Of a stretch of DNA of 64,000 nucleotides, positions 18,079 to 28,037 are shown in pieces. A program made the translations under genes and the position numbers. The notes under the pieces are model-generated. The model ran no database searches, was not told where the DNA came from, and saw nothing but the letters and a program-made list of their open reading frames with translations. This stretch comes from Pseudomonas sp. Irchel s3b2 (GTDB taxonomy: Bacteria > Pseudomonadota > Gammaproteobacteria > Pseudomonadales > Pseudomonadaceae): assembly GCF_900187445.1 (NCBI RefSeq), contig NZ_FYEB01000005.1, positions 310,001 through 374,000 on the forward strand, in the 5' to 3' direction. The first letter of the stretch is position 1. Every line of letters starts with the position of its first letter.

Positions 18079-19424
18079 TGATGGCGCACCTCATAGGAAG
18101 TTTGGTTTGACACCTTGAATGGCAGGTCATTCTTTAAATAATGTTCCTTACGCTCTGTGGACAAATGGTTATACGAGAGAAGAAACACAATTAAAAAATA
18201 GTACATAGAACCCGATATGTGTTGAAAACTGCACACAAACAAAAATAACGAAAACTGTAAAAGCGTGTAGATCCCAAAGCGTTTTTGCTCAAGACTAGGA
18301 TTCTTCCGAGAAACACTCATTTTAAATAATGTGTAATACAAAAGTAAGGAGAAAATCCCCAGCTCCAAAATACTATATATATAAAAAGAATCGAATGATC
18401 TAGGGTAACTACCCAAGCCTCCCCCTAACAAAGTCAAATTAGAGAAGAAAGTGTTGTATTGATCTATCCGTCCAAGTGAGGACGCGTCTTTAACTCCGAC
18501 ATTAGAAGACAGAAAAACAAACAGCCCCGTTACCAGAGAGACAGATGCACCAATAGCCACCGCCTGTTTAGCTTTCCCTGACTTCACTAGTCTCAATGAG
18601 TATATAAATAGAAGTGCAATACCTACCATCAAGAAGCTGGTTCGCACTTGCGTTATATAGGAGAAAACAATGTACGCAACAAGAAGCATACCATCCAAGA
18701 AAACCCGTCTGGACTTCTTAAAAATAAGAATATTACAAATTAAATGTATCGCTATGAACCCATATATGTACGCAGCTATCAACGCAGAAACTAAAAAACC
18801 AGCGGCTCTTAGATTGTCATCTCGGACCATCTGGTAAGCAAGTTGAGCTTCATTGTAATCACTGTTCACCTCCATTTTTGAGCTAAGAAGAGATTGATAT
18901 CTCCATATATTTTCGTAGCTTCCATTGAAGGTCACATACTCGTAGATGGAGTACACACCGTTAAATAACGTAAGAAGCACCAAAACCTTAAATACATGCT
19001 CGAACTTTACCTCCTTAATCCCCCCAGCCTCAATCAACACTACTGAAAAGATAATAGGAAGATAAGCACTTCTGAAATCAATATAAATACTCTTTAGATT
19101 GTATCCTTTGCTCAGACCAATGATTGCAGCAATCGAAACAAGTAAAGCACATGCAAGTAGAGGTTTGATTGCCTTTACTCTCAAACGACCATGAAGAAAT
19201 ATCTTAAGCAGTGCGGATAATAGAAAAAACTCCGTACCCAGCTTAAAAACAATAACGTCTGCTCCGAAGGCCAAACCCAAGTAGTAATTAATGTAGTCGT
19301 AGAAAAATATATAAGTAACGTAAAATGACAAAAATAGTTTCTTGTTTGCTGTTTTCTCTGAATGAATTAGCGCGGAGGCAGCAAAAAACATTAGCAGAAA
19401 AAAAAATTCTGCAGCAATGCTCAT
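18075..19424 (-). CDS. wzy: O-antigen/EPS polymerase (Wzy-like)
   Basis: This 449-residue polytopic protein has about eleven to twelve hydrophobic helices and one large periplasmic loop. It contains features usual in Wzy: the YITQVRTSFLMVGIALLFIY segment before the last helices and a GGGLGSYPRSFD loop. Wzy proteins share little sequence, so the call rests on topology, size and position between a flippase, pyruvyltransferase and glycosyltransferases. It would link repeat units on the periplasmic side. Start overlaps the upstream stop as ATGA. Codon use is strongly AT-rich, as is usual for serotype-specific genes that move between strains. Confidence 0.78.
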   Translation of the reverse strand: MSIAAEFFFLLMFFAASALIHSEKTANKKLFLSFYVTYIFFYDYINYYLGLAFGADVIVFKLGTEFFLLSALLKIFLHGRLRVKAIKPLLACALLVSIAAIIGLSKGYNLKSIYIDFRSAYLPIIFSVVLIEAGGIKEVKFEHVFKVLVLLTLFNGVYSIYEYVTFNGSYENIWRYQSLLSSKMEVNSDYNEAQLAYQMVRDDNLRAAGFLVSALIAAYIYGFIAIHLICNILIFKKSRRVFLDGMLLVAYIVFSYITQVRTSFLMVGIALLFIYSLRLVKSGKAKQAVAIGASVSLVTGLFVFLSSNVGVKDASSLGRIDQYNTFFSNLTLLGGGLGSYPRSFDSFYIYSILELGIFSLLLYYTLFKMSVSRKNPSLEQKRFGIYTLLQFSLFLFVCSFQHISGSMYYFLIVFLLSYNHLSTERKEHYLKNDLPFKVSNQTSYEVRHQ

Positions 19425-20617
19425 GAGGTCAGTTCCGATATAAACTCTGTCACCAGGTCTTTTTGTGGACGAGTGTGTTCCAATATAGATTGCTTTGTAA
19501 TGCCTGATACTTTATCAAAGGCTACAGAGATGTCCCTTGCGTCATATTGAGTAGTTAGACCTGGAGCCCCCCACGTCTTAATATACTCTTCCAGCTTTTT
19601 GATTTGTTTATTGAAAGTTATATAGGGAACACCAAAACTCAATGAGGTAATCGTACCGTGCAGGCTTGTTCCGATATACATTGAGGACTTAGAAATCAGC
19701 ATCATTATTTCATAAACATCTATAATCGGCTCGATCAGAATGATTCTAGCCCCATGCTTCCCAATTAATGCATTACGTATAGTCTTCAACGGCAACAGGT
19801 CTTCGTGACCTAATGCATGCCCGATTGGGCAAAGAACCAAATCAAAACTACTTTTTGACAAAACGGAATCTAAATTAGATATCACTTCGTCTAGATCGTC
19901 GGTCTTTTCACATCCCACTTGGAAAAATATATAGTCATTCTGAATAGATTTATAATGACTGAACGAGTGTTTTCTCTGTTCCATTTCGTCAGATAATAAT
20001 CTTTCCATGAGAATGGCTGAGTCAGGAACCAATTTCAGTGAAGGTAAATCTCCCTTCTCCGATAGTATGCTAAATGTTTTACGATCTCTAACACCTATAG
20101 CTTTATGGTTCTGTATTTTCTTCTTCAGGAATCTCCGCTTAGTATCTGTCCACGATGCAATCGCAGCACCACCGACACAGTTCAAAGAGATGTCAATATT
20201 CATATTCAACTCTGAAGAGCTAAATGAGAACGGCAAATCGGTAGAACCACCGCACAGGTGCTTCGCTATTTTTGACACGAGCATGGTTCTTCTATCAACT
20301 GCTCTAACTAACTTATACTTGTAAACCTTATTAAACTTCGGACTCAAATACGAGTAAAGGTCCGCCCAACTAGTGCAGAGTGACTCCCCCCCAGCGATGA
20401 TGACGTGATCACCGCTTTTAGTCTGTTGGTATAAGTCCTTAATTGACCTGGTCGGCTTTCCGCTATATTGGGATAGATCGCTATCAATTAAGCCGTAGTA
20501 ATTTACTATGGATCCGGACTCAGACTGCAGCGCTTTTTCCAGAATAAGCGGAAACAAAAGGTCTCCATAGTTGTATCTGTCAAATGGTCCTACGATTTGA
20601 TATTGTTTCATGGGCAT
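19421..20617 (-). CDS. polysaccharide pyruvyl transferase family protein
   Basis: This 398-residue protein matches the PS_pyruv_trans family (CsaB/WcaK/ExoV type): KQYQIVGPFDRYNYGDLLFP at the start, HVIIAGGESLC, the KAIGVRDRKTF stretch with conserved arginine, then the C-terminal SKSSMYIGTSLHGTITSLSF and GVPYITFN, the family's (S/G)xRLHG-like site. It would add a pyruvate ketal from phosphoenolpyruvate to a sugar, giving acidic charge. A few members have other roles, so the modification is a likely but not certain assignment. Coupled to wzy by ATGA. Confidence 0.82.
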   Translation of the reverse strand: MPMKQYQIVGPFDRYNYGDLLFPLILEKALQSESGSIVNYYGLIDSDLSQYSGKPTRSIKDLYQQTKSGDHVIIAGGESLCTSWADLYSYLSPKFNKVYKYKLVRAVDRRTMLVSKIAKHLCGGSTDLPFSFSSSELNMNIDISLNCVGGAAIASWTDTKRRFLKKKIQNHKAIGVRDRKTFSILSEKGDLPSLKLVPDSAILMERLLSDEMEQRKHSFSHYKSIQNDYIFFQVGCEKTDDLDEVISNLDSVLSKSSFDLVLCPIGHALGHEDLLPLKTIRNALIGKHGARIILIEPIIDVYEIMMLISKSSMYIGTSLHGTITSLSFGVPYITFNKQIKKLEEYIKTWGAPGLTTQYDARDISVAFDKVSGITKQSILEHTRPQKDLVTEFISELTS

Positions 20618-20618
20618 C

Positions 20619-21875
20619 CTATTGAGTCTGCTTATTTATGAAAATTTTAAATGCTATGCTCGCGAGATAAAACAACAACACTGCGACAGCTACATTGATT
20701 GCATCAACCTGATATATACAATAAACCATTGCCAAGTAAAGAATACTTGCGGACAACCCAATACAGTTGGATAACAATATGACTCTATCAAGATTTTTAC
20801 AGTAGAGAATATACTGATAGCCTAAGTTTATTGCGTTTGCTAGCAAGGCTGCTAACACCAATATCAATAACAGCGGATTTTGCTGTATATGGAATAGCTG
20901 TGACTTACTAAAAAATGAAGCGACTACAAGAAATGACGGTATAGCCAAGCAAAAAAAAGCCCCCATGAGAAGAGATATAAGCAAGAGCTTTTTGGATACG
21001 AGTTTAAATTGCGCCTTGTCATCCCCTTTATGAAGGGCTACCAGGACAGGATATATCCTGCTGGGTCCAAAGAACATATATAGAGCGCTCGCCGCCAAGC
21101 TTAGACTAGTATAAAAAACATAGATCCCTAGCGTTTCCTTGTCGGATGTAGCATTGATGATGACTCTGTCTAAAACCTGCATTAGCCTAAGGCTTAGTGT
21201 TGCCATGAGAAAGATTAAAGCGGTTTTTATCGCGGACACTGACCAATGATAATCAAGCTTGGGAGTAAAATACCAAGTATTGGTGTACTTTTTTGATATA
21301 TATATGTATGTAGCGATGGTGCTGACAACACCAAATGCAAACCACATAGAAAATATATCTGTTAGTTCAATCCTGTATATTTCCAACTGAAATACAAGAA
21401 CCGTTATTATTACCCAAGATGCCGCGCGAAAAAAAAGACTTACGCTGGCAGCCAATTGATCTCTTAGTGCAATTAATGTCCTGTAGGATTCTTGGCCGAA
21501 GTGCTCAACCAATGTAATCCCCAAGAAAAAATAAATGTATTTGAATTGTATGGCGTGCAGTTGGTTCAACAGCAGGGTTATCACAAGAAAGACTAATGAT
21601 GTAAATAGGTATAGCCCAAGCTGGTTATTAATCAGGGATCGCCATTTATTAGAATCCTCTCCTATCCCTTTCCTATTTACATATGAGTGAGCCTCAAGTC
21701 CTATGAAATAAATTGAATAACTGGTCATAGCTGCAATTAGACCGTAGTCTCCAAGATCGGAAAGGCTTAACTTTCCACCTAGATAAATTACGAAAACGAG
21801 CTTGCAAACAAGAGTTGTCACTCTGAGCGCTGCTGAGACCAGTTGTGTATTTAGTACTTTTTTAAATAACCCCAT
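20619..21875 (-). CDS. wzx: Wzx-type repeat-unit flippase (MOP family)
   Basis: This 418-residue protein has about twelve hydrophobic helices in the pattern of polysaccharide flippases. It begins QLVSAALRVTTLVCKLVFVIYLGGKLSLSDLGDYGL, the usual Wzx first helix and 'G..xxx.LG.xGL' loop. It would flip the undecaprenyl-linked unit to the periplasm. Start ATG at 21875. It follows ugd after a 249-base gap that holds two short inverted repeats. Codons are AT-rich. Confidence 0.83.
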   Translation of the reverse strand: MGLFKKVLNTQLVSAALRVTTLVCKLVFVIYLGGKLSLSDLGDYGLIAAMTSYSIYFIGLEAHSYVNRKGIGEDSNKWRSLINNQLGLYLFTSLVFLVITLLLNQLHAIQFKYIYFFLGITLVEHFGQESYRTLIALRDQLAASVSLFFRAASWVIITVLVFQLEIYRIELTDIFSMWFAFGVVSTIATYIYISKKYTNTWYFTPKLDYHWSVSAIKTALIFLMATLSLRLMQVLDRVIINATSDKETLGIYVFYTSLSLAASALYMFFGPSRIYPVLVALHKGDDKAQFKLVSKKLLLISLLMGAFFCLAIPSFLVVASFFSKSQLFHIQQNPLLLILVLAALLANAINLGYQYILYCKNLDRVILLSNCIGLSASILYLAMVYCIYQVDAINVAVAVLLFYLASIAFKIFINKQTQ

Positions 21876-22124
21876 CGTGACTTTTCGCTTTCTCTACGAC
21901 AAATTAAAGTACAACCACCTTTTTTCTGAAAAAGCTTATATGACCTAGCTATTAGGTTGGCTACCTACCCAGAACTATGTCTGGGTTTCCTGAACCAGGT
22001 CAGACCAATGACACGCATCGTACAACGCCTATTAACAGGCGAGTCTTTTATAAGCGATTATCGCGACAATCAAAAGACTCTATAGCGTGTTAGACAGTAG
22101 TCGGATGAGCGAAAGGTAGCTACT
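21876..22124. other. gap between ugd and wzx with inverted repeats
   Basis: The gap contains GAGTCTTTT at 22041-22049 with its complement at 22072-22080, and CCCAGA at 21968-21973 with its complement at 21980-21985. Neither is followed by a clear T-run on the minus strand. They may mark a pause or processing site in the long EPS transcript. Confidence 0.35.
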
Positions 22125-23447
22125 TCATCTGCCGATTGAGTAGTACTCGATCCCAAGATCTTGCATCTTTTTCGGATTAAACAAGTTTCTTCCATCAAAC
22201 ACTACGGGATTGCGAAGCTTCTGTATTATATTATCGAAATCTGGAGCTTTAAATGCTTGCCATTCCGTTATAATTATGAGGGCATCGCTGTCTTTTAAAG
22301 TTTCCTCTTTGGTGCCACAGAGACTCAGATTTTCATGATTCCCATAAATTCGCTGAGTTTCTTCCATAGCTTCTGGATCAAATGCACGCACGTGGGCTCC
22401 ATGTTTCCAGAGTTCTTCGATTAGAACTCGACTTGGAGCTTCACGCATATCATCCGTATTTGGTTTGAAACTTAATCCCCAAAGCGCGAAAACTTTACCT
22501 TCAATTTTTCCGTCGTAATGTTTTAGGATTTTTCTCGATAGAACAGATTTTTGCTCGTGATTTCGTGATTCGACAGATTTTAGAACTTTCGCATCGAAAT
22601 CCAATTGCTCCGAAGCCTTAATAAGAGCCTGCACATCCTTTGGGAAGCAGGAGCCGCCGTATCCAGCCCCAGCATAAATGAAGTGGTAGCCTATTCGCGG
22701 GTCCGATCCGATACCTTTACGCACCATTTCAATGTCAGCTCCGAGCATCTCCGAGAGGTTGGATATCTCATTCATAAAGCTGATTTTTGTTGCAAGCATG
22801 CAGTTGGCGGCATATTTCGTCAGCTCAGCACTGCGAACATCCATGACAATTATTTTTTCATGATTACGATTAAATGGCGCATATAGATCACGTATGACTG
22901 CTTCGGTATTGGCTTGCTCGGTCCCGACAATTATCCGATCCGGACGCATGCAGTCAGATACTGCAGAACCTTCTTTTAAAAATTCTGGATTCGATGCAAC
23001 ATCAAATGAGAGATCAGTGCGGCCGCGCTGAGAAAGCACGCTCGCCACTCGGTCCTTCACTTTATCAGCTGTCCCAACAGGTACAGTAGATTTGTTAATG
23101 ATAATACAATTGCTTTCAATGTTATTTGCTATCGTTTCGGCAACGGCCAGTACATATTTCAGGTCCGCAGATCCATCTTCATCAGGAGGTGTACCTACAG
23201 CAATGAATTGAACCTCTCCATGCTTCACTGCTGATGCAGAATCAGTAGTGAACTTCAATCTTCCAGCTGTGTAATTCTCTTTAACTAATACGTCAAGTCC
23301 AGGTTCATAGATTGGAATAATTCCCTGTTCCAGGTTTTTTACTTTTCGCTCATCTATGTCCACACAAATTACATCGTGGCCAATCTCGGCTAGCACTGCC
23401 CCTTGAACAAGACCTACGTAGCCAATTCCGAATACAGTGACTTTCAT
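22125..23447 (-). CDS. ugd: UDP-glucose 6-dehydrogenase
   Basis: Ugd oxidises UDP-glucose to UDP-glucuronate with 2 NAD. The 440-residue protein has the Rossmann motif [20 protein letters not shown], the STVPVGT block, [13 protein letters not shown] and the catalytic loop GGSCFPKD with Cys267. Length is normal. It is the first gene after the ops-bearing leader and implies that glucuronate is part of the polymer. GalU, encoded 4 kb away, supplies its substrate. Confidence 0.97.
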   Translation of the reverse strand: MKVTVFGIGYVGLVQGAVLAEIGHDVICVDIDERKVKNLEQGIIPIYEPGLDVLVKENYTAGRLKFTTDSASAVKHGEVQFIAVGTPPDEDGSADLKYVLAVAETIANNIESNCIIINKSTVPVGTADKVKDRVASVLSQRGRTDLSFDVASNPEFLKEGSAVSDCMRPDRIIVGTEQANTEAVIRDLYAPFNRNHEKIIVMDVRSAELTKYAANCMLATKISFMNEISNLSEMLGADIEMVRKGIGSDPRIGYHFIYAGAGYGGSCFPKDVQALIKASEQLDFDAKVLKSVESRNHEQKSVLSRKILKHYDGKIEGKVFALWGLSFKPNTDDMREAPSRVLIEELWKHGAHVRAFDPEAMEETQRIYGNHENLSLCGTKEETLKDSDALIIITEWQAFKAPDFDNIIQKLRNPVVFDGRNLFNPKKMQDLGIEYYSIGR

Positions 23448-23758
23448 GATGATTACCTGTGATACAAACGTTGGTTTTTTGGCGCACGCCGTCCACTTGG
23501 AAGCCTAAGAGATCCTAGGCTCTTTGATAGCCTTAAAGTTCGGCAACAAGAATGAGCGATGAGGAAGGAGGCGGCATAAGACACGCTACCGCCCCAGGAT
23601 TTTTCGTCATCTTCCTCAGGACGTAGTGCTTCCATGAAATATCGGTTTGATCATGCCTATTGGCTTATGATCCTGCGTAGCAATAACGATAAGCACTAAA
23701 TAACAACAGTAACGACGTCAAAAATCTGAATTTATGACGCGTTCTTACTCAATACTTA
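23448..23758 (-). promoter_or_regulatory. leader region between wzc and ugd (contains ops element)
   Basis: This 311-bp untranslated stretch separates wzc from ugd on the minus strand. It holds the ops core at 23582-23593. Upstream of it, the minus strand reads GCACTACGTCCTGAGG then CCTGGGGCGGTAGCGTG, reminiscent of an enterobacterial JUMPstart leader. A 60-codon open frame (23453-23635) crosses it but has no ribosome site or recognisable content and is not called. Confidence 0.6.
23582..23593 (-). promoter_or_regulatory. ops element (RfaH recruitment site)
   Basis: The minus strand reads GGCGGTAGCGTG, a 12/12 match to the core of the E. coli ops pause element. It sits about 135 bases before the ugd start, at the head of a 12-kb operon, the typical place for RfaH loading. 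An RfaH-like gene is encoded at 28466. By chance a given 12-mer is expected about 0.008 times in both strands of 64 kb. Confidence 0.8.
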
Positions 23759-25984
23759 TCAACTTTTGTCAGAGGCATAGGCATAGTTGTAATAACCATA
23801 ATCACTGTAGCCATATCTATTGGAGGCCTTTCTCTCCACGCCGTTAAAAATCGCACCTTTAATGACAACACCATTCTGAGAGAATCGACGGACCGTCAAC
23901 TCGATTTCTTTCGCCGGGTTCAGGCCATAGCGCGTAACAATCAGATTGGTCCCGGACTGGCGTCCGACAATCGCCGCATCTGTCACCGCCAGTAGCGGCG
24001 GCGTGTCGAGAATCACCAGATCGTATTGCTTGCTCGCCTGCTCCAATAGTGCGCTGAAATTGGCATGCATCAGTAACTCGGAAGGATTGGGCGGGATTTG
24101 GCCTCGACTGACAAAATCAAAGTTGTCGATTGCGGTCTTATGGATAGCGGTGGCCACATCGCAGCGCCGGGCCAGGATATCGGAAAGCCCATTGTCTGCA
24201 GAAGTACCTAACACTTTGTGCAGGTAGCCTTTGCGCATGTCGACGTCGATCAACAATACCCGTAACCCGGTTTGTGCTATCACCACCGCGAGATTGACCG
24301 ATACGAACGTTTTACCCACTTTAGGGCTAGGCCCGGAAATCATCAGGCGGTTATTGTCGGCCTCATGCATGGCGAAATGCAGACTGGTACGCAAACTGCG
24401 CAATGCCTCAATTGCCAGATCGGTAGGATGACTGATGGCCAGCAAAGTAGAACCTGCGGAACGCCCTCGTCCGCGGGAGACTTTGTCTTCTTCGGTTTTC
24501 TGCAAAATGCTGTAAGGAATCGACGCGTACACCGGCAACCCAAGTTGCTCGATGGCTTCCGGGCTTTCCAATCCCCGGTTCAGCGCCTTGCGCAGCAGCA
24601 CCAGCGCCACCGCCAGGAAGCCGCCAAGAATTGTGGCGATCAGTACAATCAAGGCTTTTTTCGGTTTGACCGGTTTGAGGAAATTGACATCCGCGGTGTC
24701 GATCAGACGCACGTTACCGACCGTCCCTGCGCGCATCACATCCAGTTCCTGAGACTTGTTCAGCAGTTGGGTATAAATGGCCGTACCGACTTCTACATCC
24801 CGGGTAAGGTTCAGCAATTCTTGTTGGGTGGAGGGAAGGCCCTCCACCTTGCTCGCCAAACTTTTCTGCTTGCTGCTCAACTCACCGATCTGGGTCAATA
24901 ATGCGCGATAGGCGGGATGTTGCCGGGTGAACTTGCGATCCATTTCGGCTTGTTGCAGCTTCAACTCGGAGATGCTGGTATCGAGCCCGACAATCTGATC
25001 GAGAATGGCTTTGGTTTCGAGCGTGATGTCCACGGACTTGCTGCGCGTCTGGTATTCATTCAAGGCATTCCCGGCTTTCTCCAGGTCCTTCTTGACCACC
25101 GGAAGTTGCTCTTTGAGAAACGCCAGGCTCTGTGCTGCCTCAGCGGAAGTGCGCTCTACGTTTTGCCGAACATAAATAGCGGCGATTTCATTGAGTGTTT
25201 TAATGGCCTGATTCGGATCTGTGCTTTCCAGAGCCAGCCCAATAATGCCCGACTCTTTTCCTCGCTCGGATACATCCAAATCCTCTTGGTAGTCGAGGAT
25301 GCTGGTCAGACGAGAATTGCGGATGATTTTGAAACGGGTCCCCGGATTAGCGTGCATTTCCTCGATCTGAACCGCAACGCCATTTTGTTCGAAAAGTTGA
25401 CCCGTTTGGCTGGCTGCCAATAGGTTGTCATCTTCGTCCACCAGGGTGTAATGCCCATTTTCACCCGTGGTCAGGGTCAAATTCTTGCCCAGTTGCGAGT
25501 CGGGAAGATCCAGTTTGAATATCTTCAGCGACTCCCCTCCCCAGGCGTAACTGTTCAACCCCAACAAGGAGTCGGCTATTACACCGGGATTACTATTCTT
25601 GAATCGACGCGCCAGGAACTCACCAACAACTGGGAAGTACATCGGCTGCATGACGATATCAAGTTTCAGGTTATCGACCGTCTTGCCAATCACCGCACGA
25701 GACTTGATCAACTCCATCTCGGTCGCCGAAGGCGACTCTTTTCCCAACATGCTGCTGACATCGGAGAAGCCCAACAAATCGTTCTTCTTCGCTTCAACCT
25801 GCAACAACGCATTCGCCTGGTATACCGGCGTCGCCAGCACCGCGACCGCTACACCAGTCACCATAAAGGCACCGGTAACCGCGGCAATCAGCCATTTATG
25901 GTCGATAAGTGTCCCAAACAAGCCGAGAAGATCGATCTCGTCATTGTCGTCGTCCCGCACGTTGACTACCGGTGCTTGCTGCAT
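23759..25984 (-). CDS. wzc: polysaccharide co-polymerase / tyrosine autokinase (Wzc)
   Basis: Wzc controls chain length and export through cycles of tyrosine phosphorylation. The 741-residue inner-membrane protein has an N-terminal Wzz domain (two transmembrane segments at about 30-55 and 445-465 with a long periplasmic, partly coiled-coil domain), then a BY-kinase domain. The kinase shows Walker A SGPSPKVGKTF (about 545-553), Walker A' LLIDVDMRKG and Walker B DLVILDTPPL. The C-terminal tail has a Tyr cluster (RYGYSDYGYYNYAYAS). The E. coli protein has about 720 residues. Partner phosphatase Wzb is encoded just upstream; the channel Wza is in the yjb operon. Confidence 0.95.
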   Translation of the reverse strand: MQQAPVVNVRDDDNDEIDLLGLFGTLIDHKWLIAAVTGAFMVTGVAVAVLATPVYQANALLQVEAKKNDLLGFSDVSSMLGKESPSATEMELIKSRAVIGKTVDNLKLDIVMQPMYFPVVGEFLARRFKNSNPGVIADSLLGLNSYAWGGESLKIFKLDLPDSQLGKNLTLTTGENGHYTLVDEDDNLLAASQTGQLFEQNGVAVQIEEMHANPGTRFKIIRNSRLTSILDYQEDLDVSERGKESGIIGLALESTDPNQAIKTLNEIAAIYVRQNVERTSAEAAQSLAFLKEQLPVVKKDLEKAGNALNEYQTRSKSVDITLETKAILDQIVGLDTSISELKLQQAEMDRKFTRQHPAYRALLTQIGELSSKQKSLASKVEGLPSTQQELLNLTRDVEVGTAIYTQLLNKSQELDVMRAGTVGNVRLIDTADVNFLKPVKPKKALIVLIATILGGFLAVALVLLRKALNRGLESPEAIEQLGLPVYASIPYSILQKTEEDKVSRGRGRSAGSTLLAISHPTDLAIEALRSLRTSLHFAMHEADNNRLMISGPSPKVGKTFVSVNLAVVIAQTGLRVLLIDVDMRKGYLHKVLGTSADNGLSDILARRCDVATAIHKTAIDNFDFVSRGQIPPNPSELLMHANFSALLEQASKQYDLVILDTPPLLAVTDAAIVGRQSGTNLIVTRYGLNPAKEIELTVRRFSQNGVVIKGAIFNGVERKASNRYGYSDYGYYNYAYASDKS

Positions 25985-26029
25985 AAGTCGGATTCTTTGC
26001 CTGTATTACGATTCAAAAAGGAGTGGCCA

Positions 26030-26470
26030 TCAGCGCGCCAGGCGCTGTGCCCATGCGAGTACGGCTTCTTCGATCAACGCATAAGCGTGCACAAAAGCAG
26101 GTTTGCCTTGACGGTAGGGGTCGCTGATTTCGCGATCGTCTTGCCACTTGCCCAGCAGCAACACTTTGCCTCGCGCTTCAGGGGCAATATTGAGTACCCC
26201 GCTGACATGCCGGCGCTCCATCACCAGAATCAAGTCCGCATCACTAACGGCTTGAGACGTGAGCTGAACGGCCCGGTGCTCGTGGGGCAGATGACCGTGC
26301 TCCGTGAGTACTGCGTGTGCCGTCGACTCGAAGGGTTTGCCCGTCAAGGCAGCTAGGCCAGCCGAACTGACCTCAATATCGGAATGAACGAGTGCCCCGC
26401 GCAGCAGATGCTCCGCGGTGGGACTGCGGCAAATATTGCCGACGCAGACAATCAAAACCCTTTTAAGCAA
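26030..26470 (-). CDS. wzb: low-molecular-weight protein tyrosine phosphatase (Wzb)
   Basis: Wzb dephosphorylates Wzc. The protein begins KRVLIVCVGNICRSPTAEHL, where CVGNICRS is the C-x5-R-S phosphatase loop, and ends with the general-acid loop ISDPYRQGKP. Start choice: TTG at 26470 is preceded by GGGG at a 9-base distance and gives 146 residues, matching E. coli Wzb (147). An in-frame ATG at 26524 would add 18 residues that are not typical of the family and has no good ribosome site. First gene of the wzb-wzc pair, 45 bases before wzc. Confidence 0.88.
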   Translation of the reverse strand: MLKRVLIVCVGNICRSPTAEHLLRGALVHSDIEVSSAGLAALTGKPFESTAHAVLTEHGHLPHEHRAVQLTSQAVSDADLILVMERRHVSGVLNIAPEARGKVLLLGKWQDDREISDPYRQGKPAFVHAYALIEEAVLAWAQRLAR

Positions 26471-27127
26471 GATAACATTCCCCGTCTTGTCAACATTGGC
26501 GGTGACATAGCACTTGCCGAACATAAGAGCTTTAAACTACGAATGAATCCGGGTATTTATAACCCGGCGACTGCAGCTGAAATTTTCAAACAATCAGTGC
26601 GTATTTATTACCATGAGGTTTGAACACTCCCCAACTTTTTCTTCAGACAAAAAATAACATTTCGCCCGTTAATACCGAAAATAACAGTTCATGAATTTAT
26701 CCAGACAATTTCTAACAATTGCCGCCTTCCCGCGACCGTTCAATCTAAATTACACCGAAATAGCGAATGGCTTATGTATAGCTGTTCCGCTAGTGTATTG
26801 CCAGTACGCGCCAAATATTTGGCTAGTCGTTGGCTAAGGGACGCGTTGGACAACAAAGTTATATATAGCCAGTTGAATCGCAAACCTGCCATGGAACAAC
26901 CAGGCTTGCTCACCGGCGAACTGATCTGCAGATCTGCCCTCTGCCTGCGCCTTGTGCGAAACATGGCGTACAGACCTTTCGTTGCCCATGCAGGGTTACG
27001 AACATGCTTCTCGAGTAATCGGGCCATTTAGAGCCCGCACTCTCCAGCGATACCGGTTTCGACACGATGAGTCGAACCTTTCCTACTGCCATTAGCCATT
27101 CATCTGTCTACTTTCAAGGACGCTTTC
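26471..27127. other. divergent promoter region between wzb and galU
   Basis: A long gap of about 650 bases separates the leftward EPS genes from the rightward galU operon. It is AT-rich near the wzb side (26580-26760) and should hold both promoters. A TATAAA-like element could not be paired with a -35 with confidence. Open frames over 26740-27092 on both strands have no recognisable features and overlap each other; none is called. Confidence 0.4.
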
Positions 27128-27961
27128 ATGATTCGTAAATGCCTATTCCCCGCTGCCGGCTATGGGACCCGTTTTTTGCCCGCTACCAAAGCCATGCCGA
27201 AGGAGATGCTGCCGATCGTCAACAAGCCGCTGATCCAGTACGCCGTCGAGGAAGCGCGCGACGCCGGTCTGCAACATATGGCCATCGTCACCGGCCGGGG
27301 CAAGCGAGCACTGGAGGATCATTTCGATGTCAGCTTCGAGCTGGAACACCAGATTCGTGGCACCGATAAAGAGCGGTACCTGGAAGGCACTCGAGAGCTG
27401 ATCGATACCTGCACTTTTTCCTATACTCGCCAGGTAGAGATGAAGGGCCTGGGTCACGCGATTCTCAGCGGTCGTTCGTTGATCGGTGATGAACCATTCG
27501 CCGTGGTGTTGGCTGACGACCTGTGCCTGAACCTTGAGGGCGATGGCGTACTGGCGCAAATGATCAAGCTCTATCAGCAGTTCCGCTGCTCGATCGTGGC
27601 GATTCAGGAAGTGCCCCGTGAGCAGACTCAGAAGTACGGCGTAATTGCCGGCGAGCTGATTCGTGAGGGTATTTACCGGGTCAACAGCATGGTCGAAAAG
27701 CCCCGCCCGGAAGACGCCCCATCCAACCTGGCCATTATCGGCCGGTACATTCTGACGCCCGATATCTTCGATCTGATCGCTGACACCGAGCCTGGCAAGG
27801 GCGGTGAAATCCAGATCACCGACGCCTTGATGAAGCAGGCCCAAAATGGCTGCGTGCTGGCTTACAAGTTCCAGGGCCAACGCTTCGATTGCGGCGGCGC
27901 TGAAGGTTACATCGAAGCCACCAACTTCTGTTTCGAGAACCTGCATCAGAACACCTGGTGA
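27128..27961 (+). CDS. galU: UTP-glucose-1-phosphate uridylyltransferase
   Basis: GalU makes UDP-glucose from UTP and glucose-1-phosphate. The 277-residue protein has KCLFPAAGYGTRFLPATKAMPKEM as nucleotide-binding start (seen in two adjoining blocks), NKPLIQYAVEEA, FAVVLADDLC and VEKPRPEDAP, and ends with FDCGGAEGYIEA. Length fits the family. A Shine-Dalgarno (AAGGA) precedes ATG 27128. It feeds Ugd and the initiating transferase of the EPS locus; Pseudomonas normally also needs GalU for LPS core. It heads a short rightward group with the next two genes. Confidence 0.97.
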   Translation: MIRKCLFPAAGYGTRFLPATKAMPKEMLPIVNKPLIQYAVEEARDAGLQHMAIVTGRGKRALEDHFDVSFELEHQIRGTDKERYLEGTRELIDTCTFSYTRQVEMKGLGHAILSGRSLIGDEPFAVVLADDLCLNLEGDGVLAQMIKLYQQFRCSIVAIQEVPREQTQKYGVIAGELIREGIYRVNSMVEKPRPEDAPSNLAIIGRYILTPDIFDLIADTEPGKGGEIQITDALMKQAQNGCVLAYKFQGQRFDCGGAEGYIEATNFCFENLHQNTW

Positions 27962-28037
27962 CGGCGCTGAACCCTGACAAACGTGTGCGTTATCGAATTG
28001 ATTTTATGGTCTTTATTTCCCTATGGACGAAGCCTCT

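Noticed and set aside
23453..23635. 60-codon minus-strand frame across the ops leader
   Set aside because: No ribosome site and it crosses the ops element; a leader peptide cannot be excluded but is not supported.
26740..27092. Short frames on both strands between wzb and galU
   Set aside because: They overlap each other, have no recognisable features, and lie in an expected promoter region.
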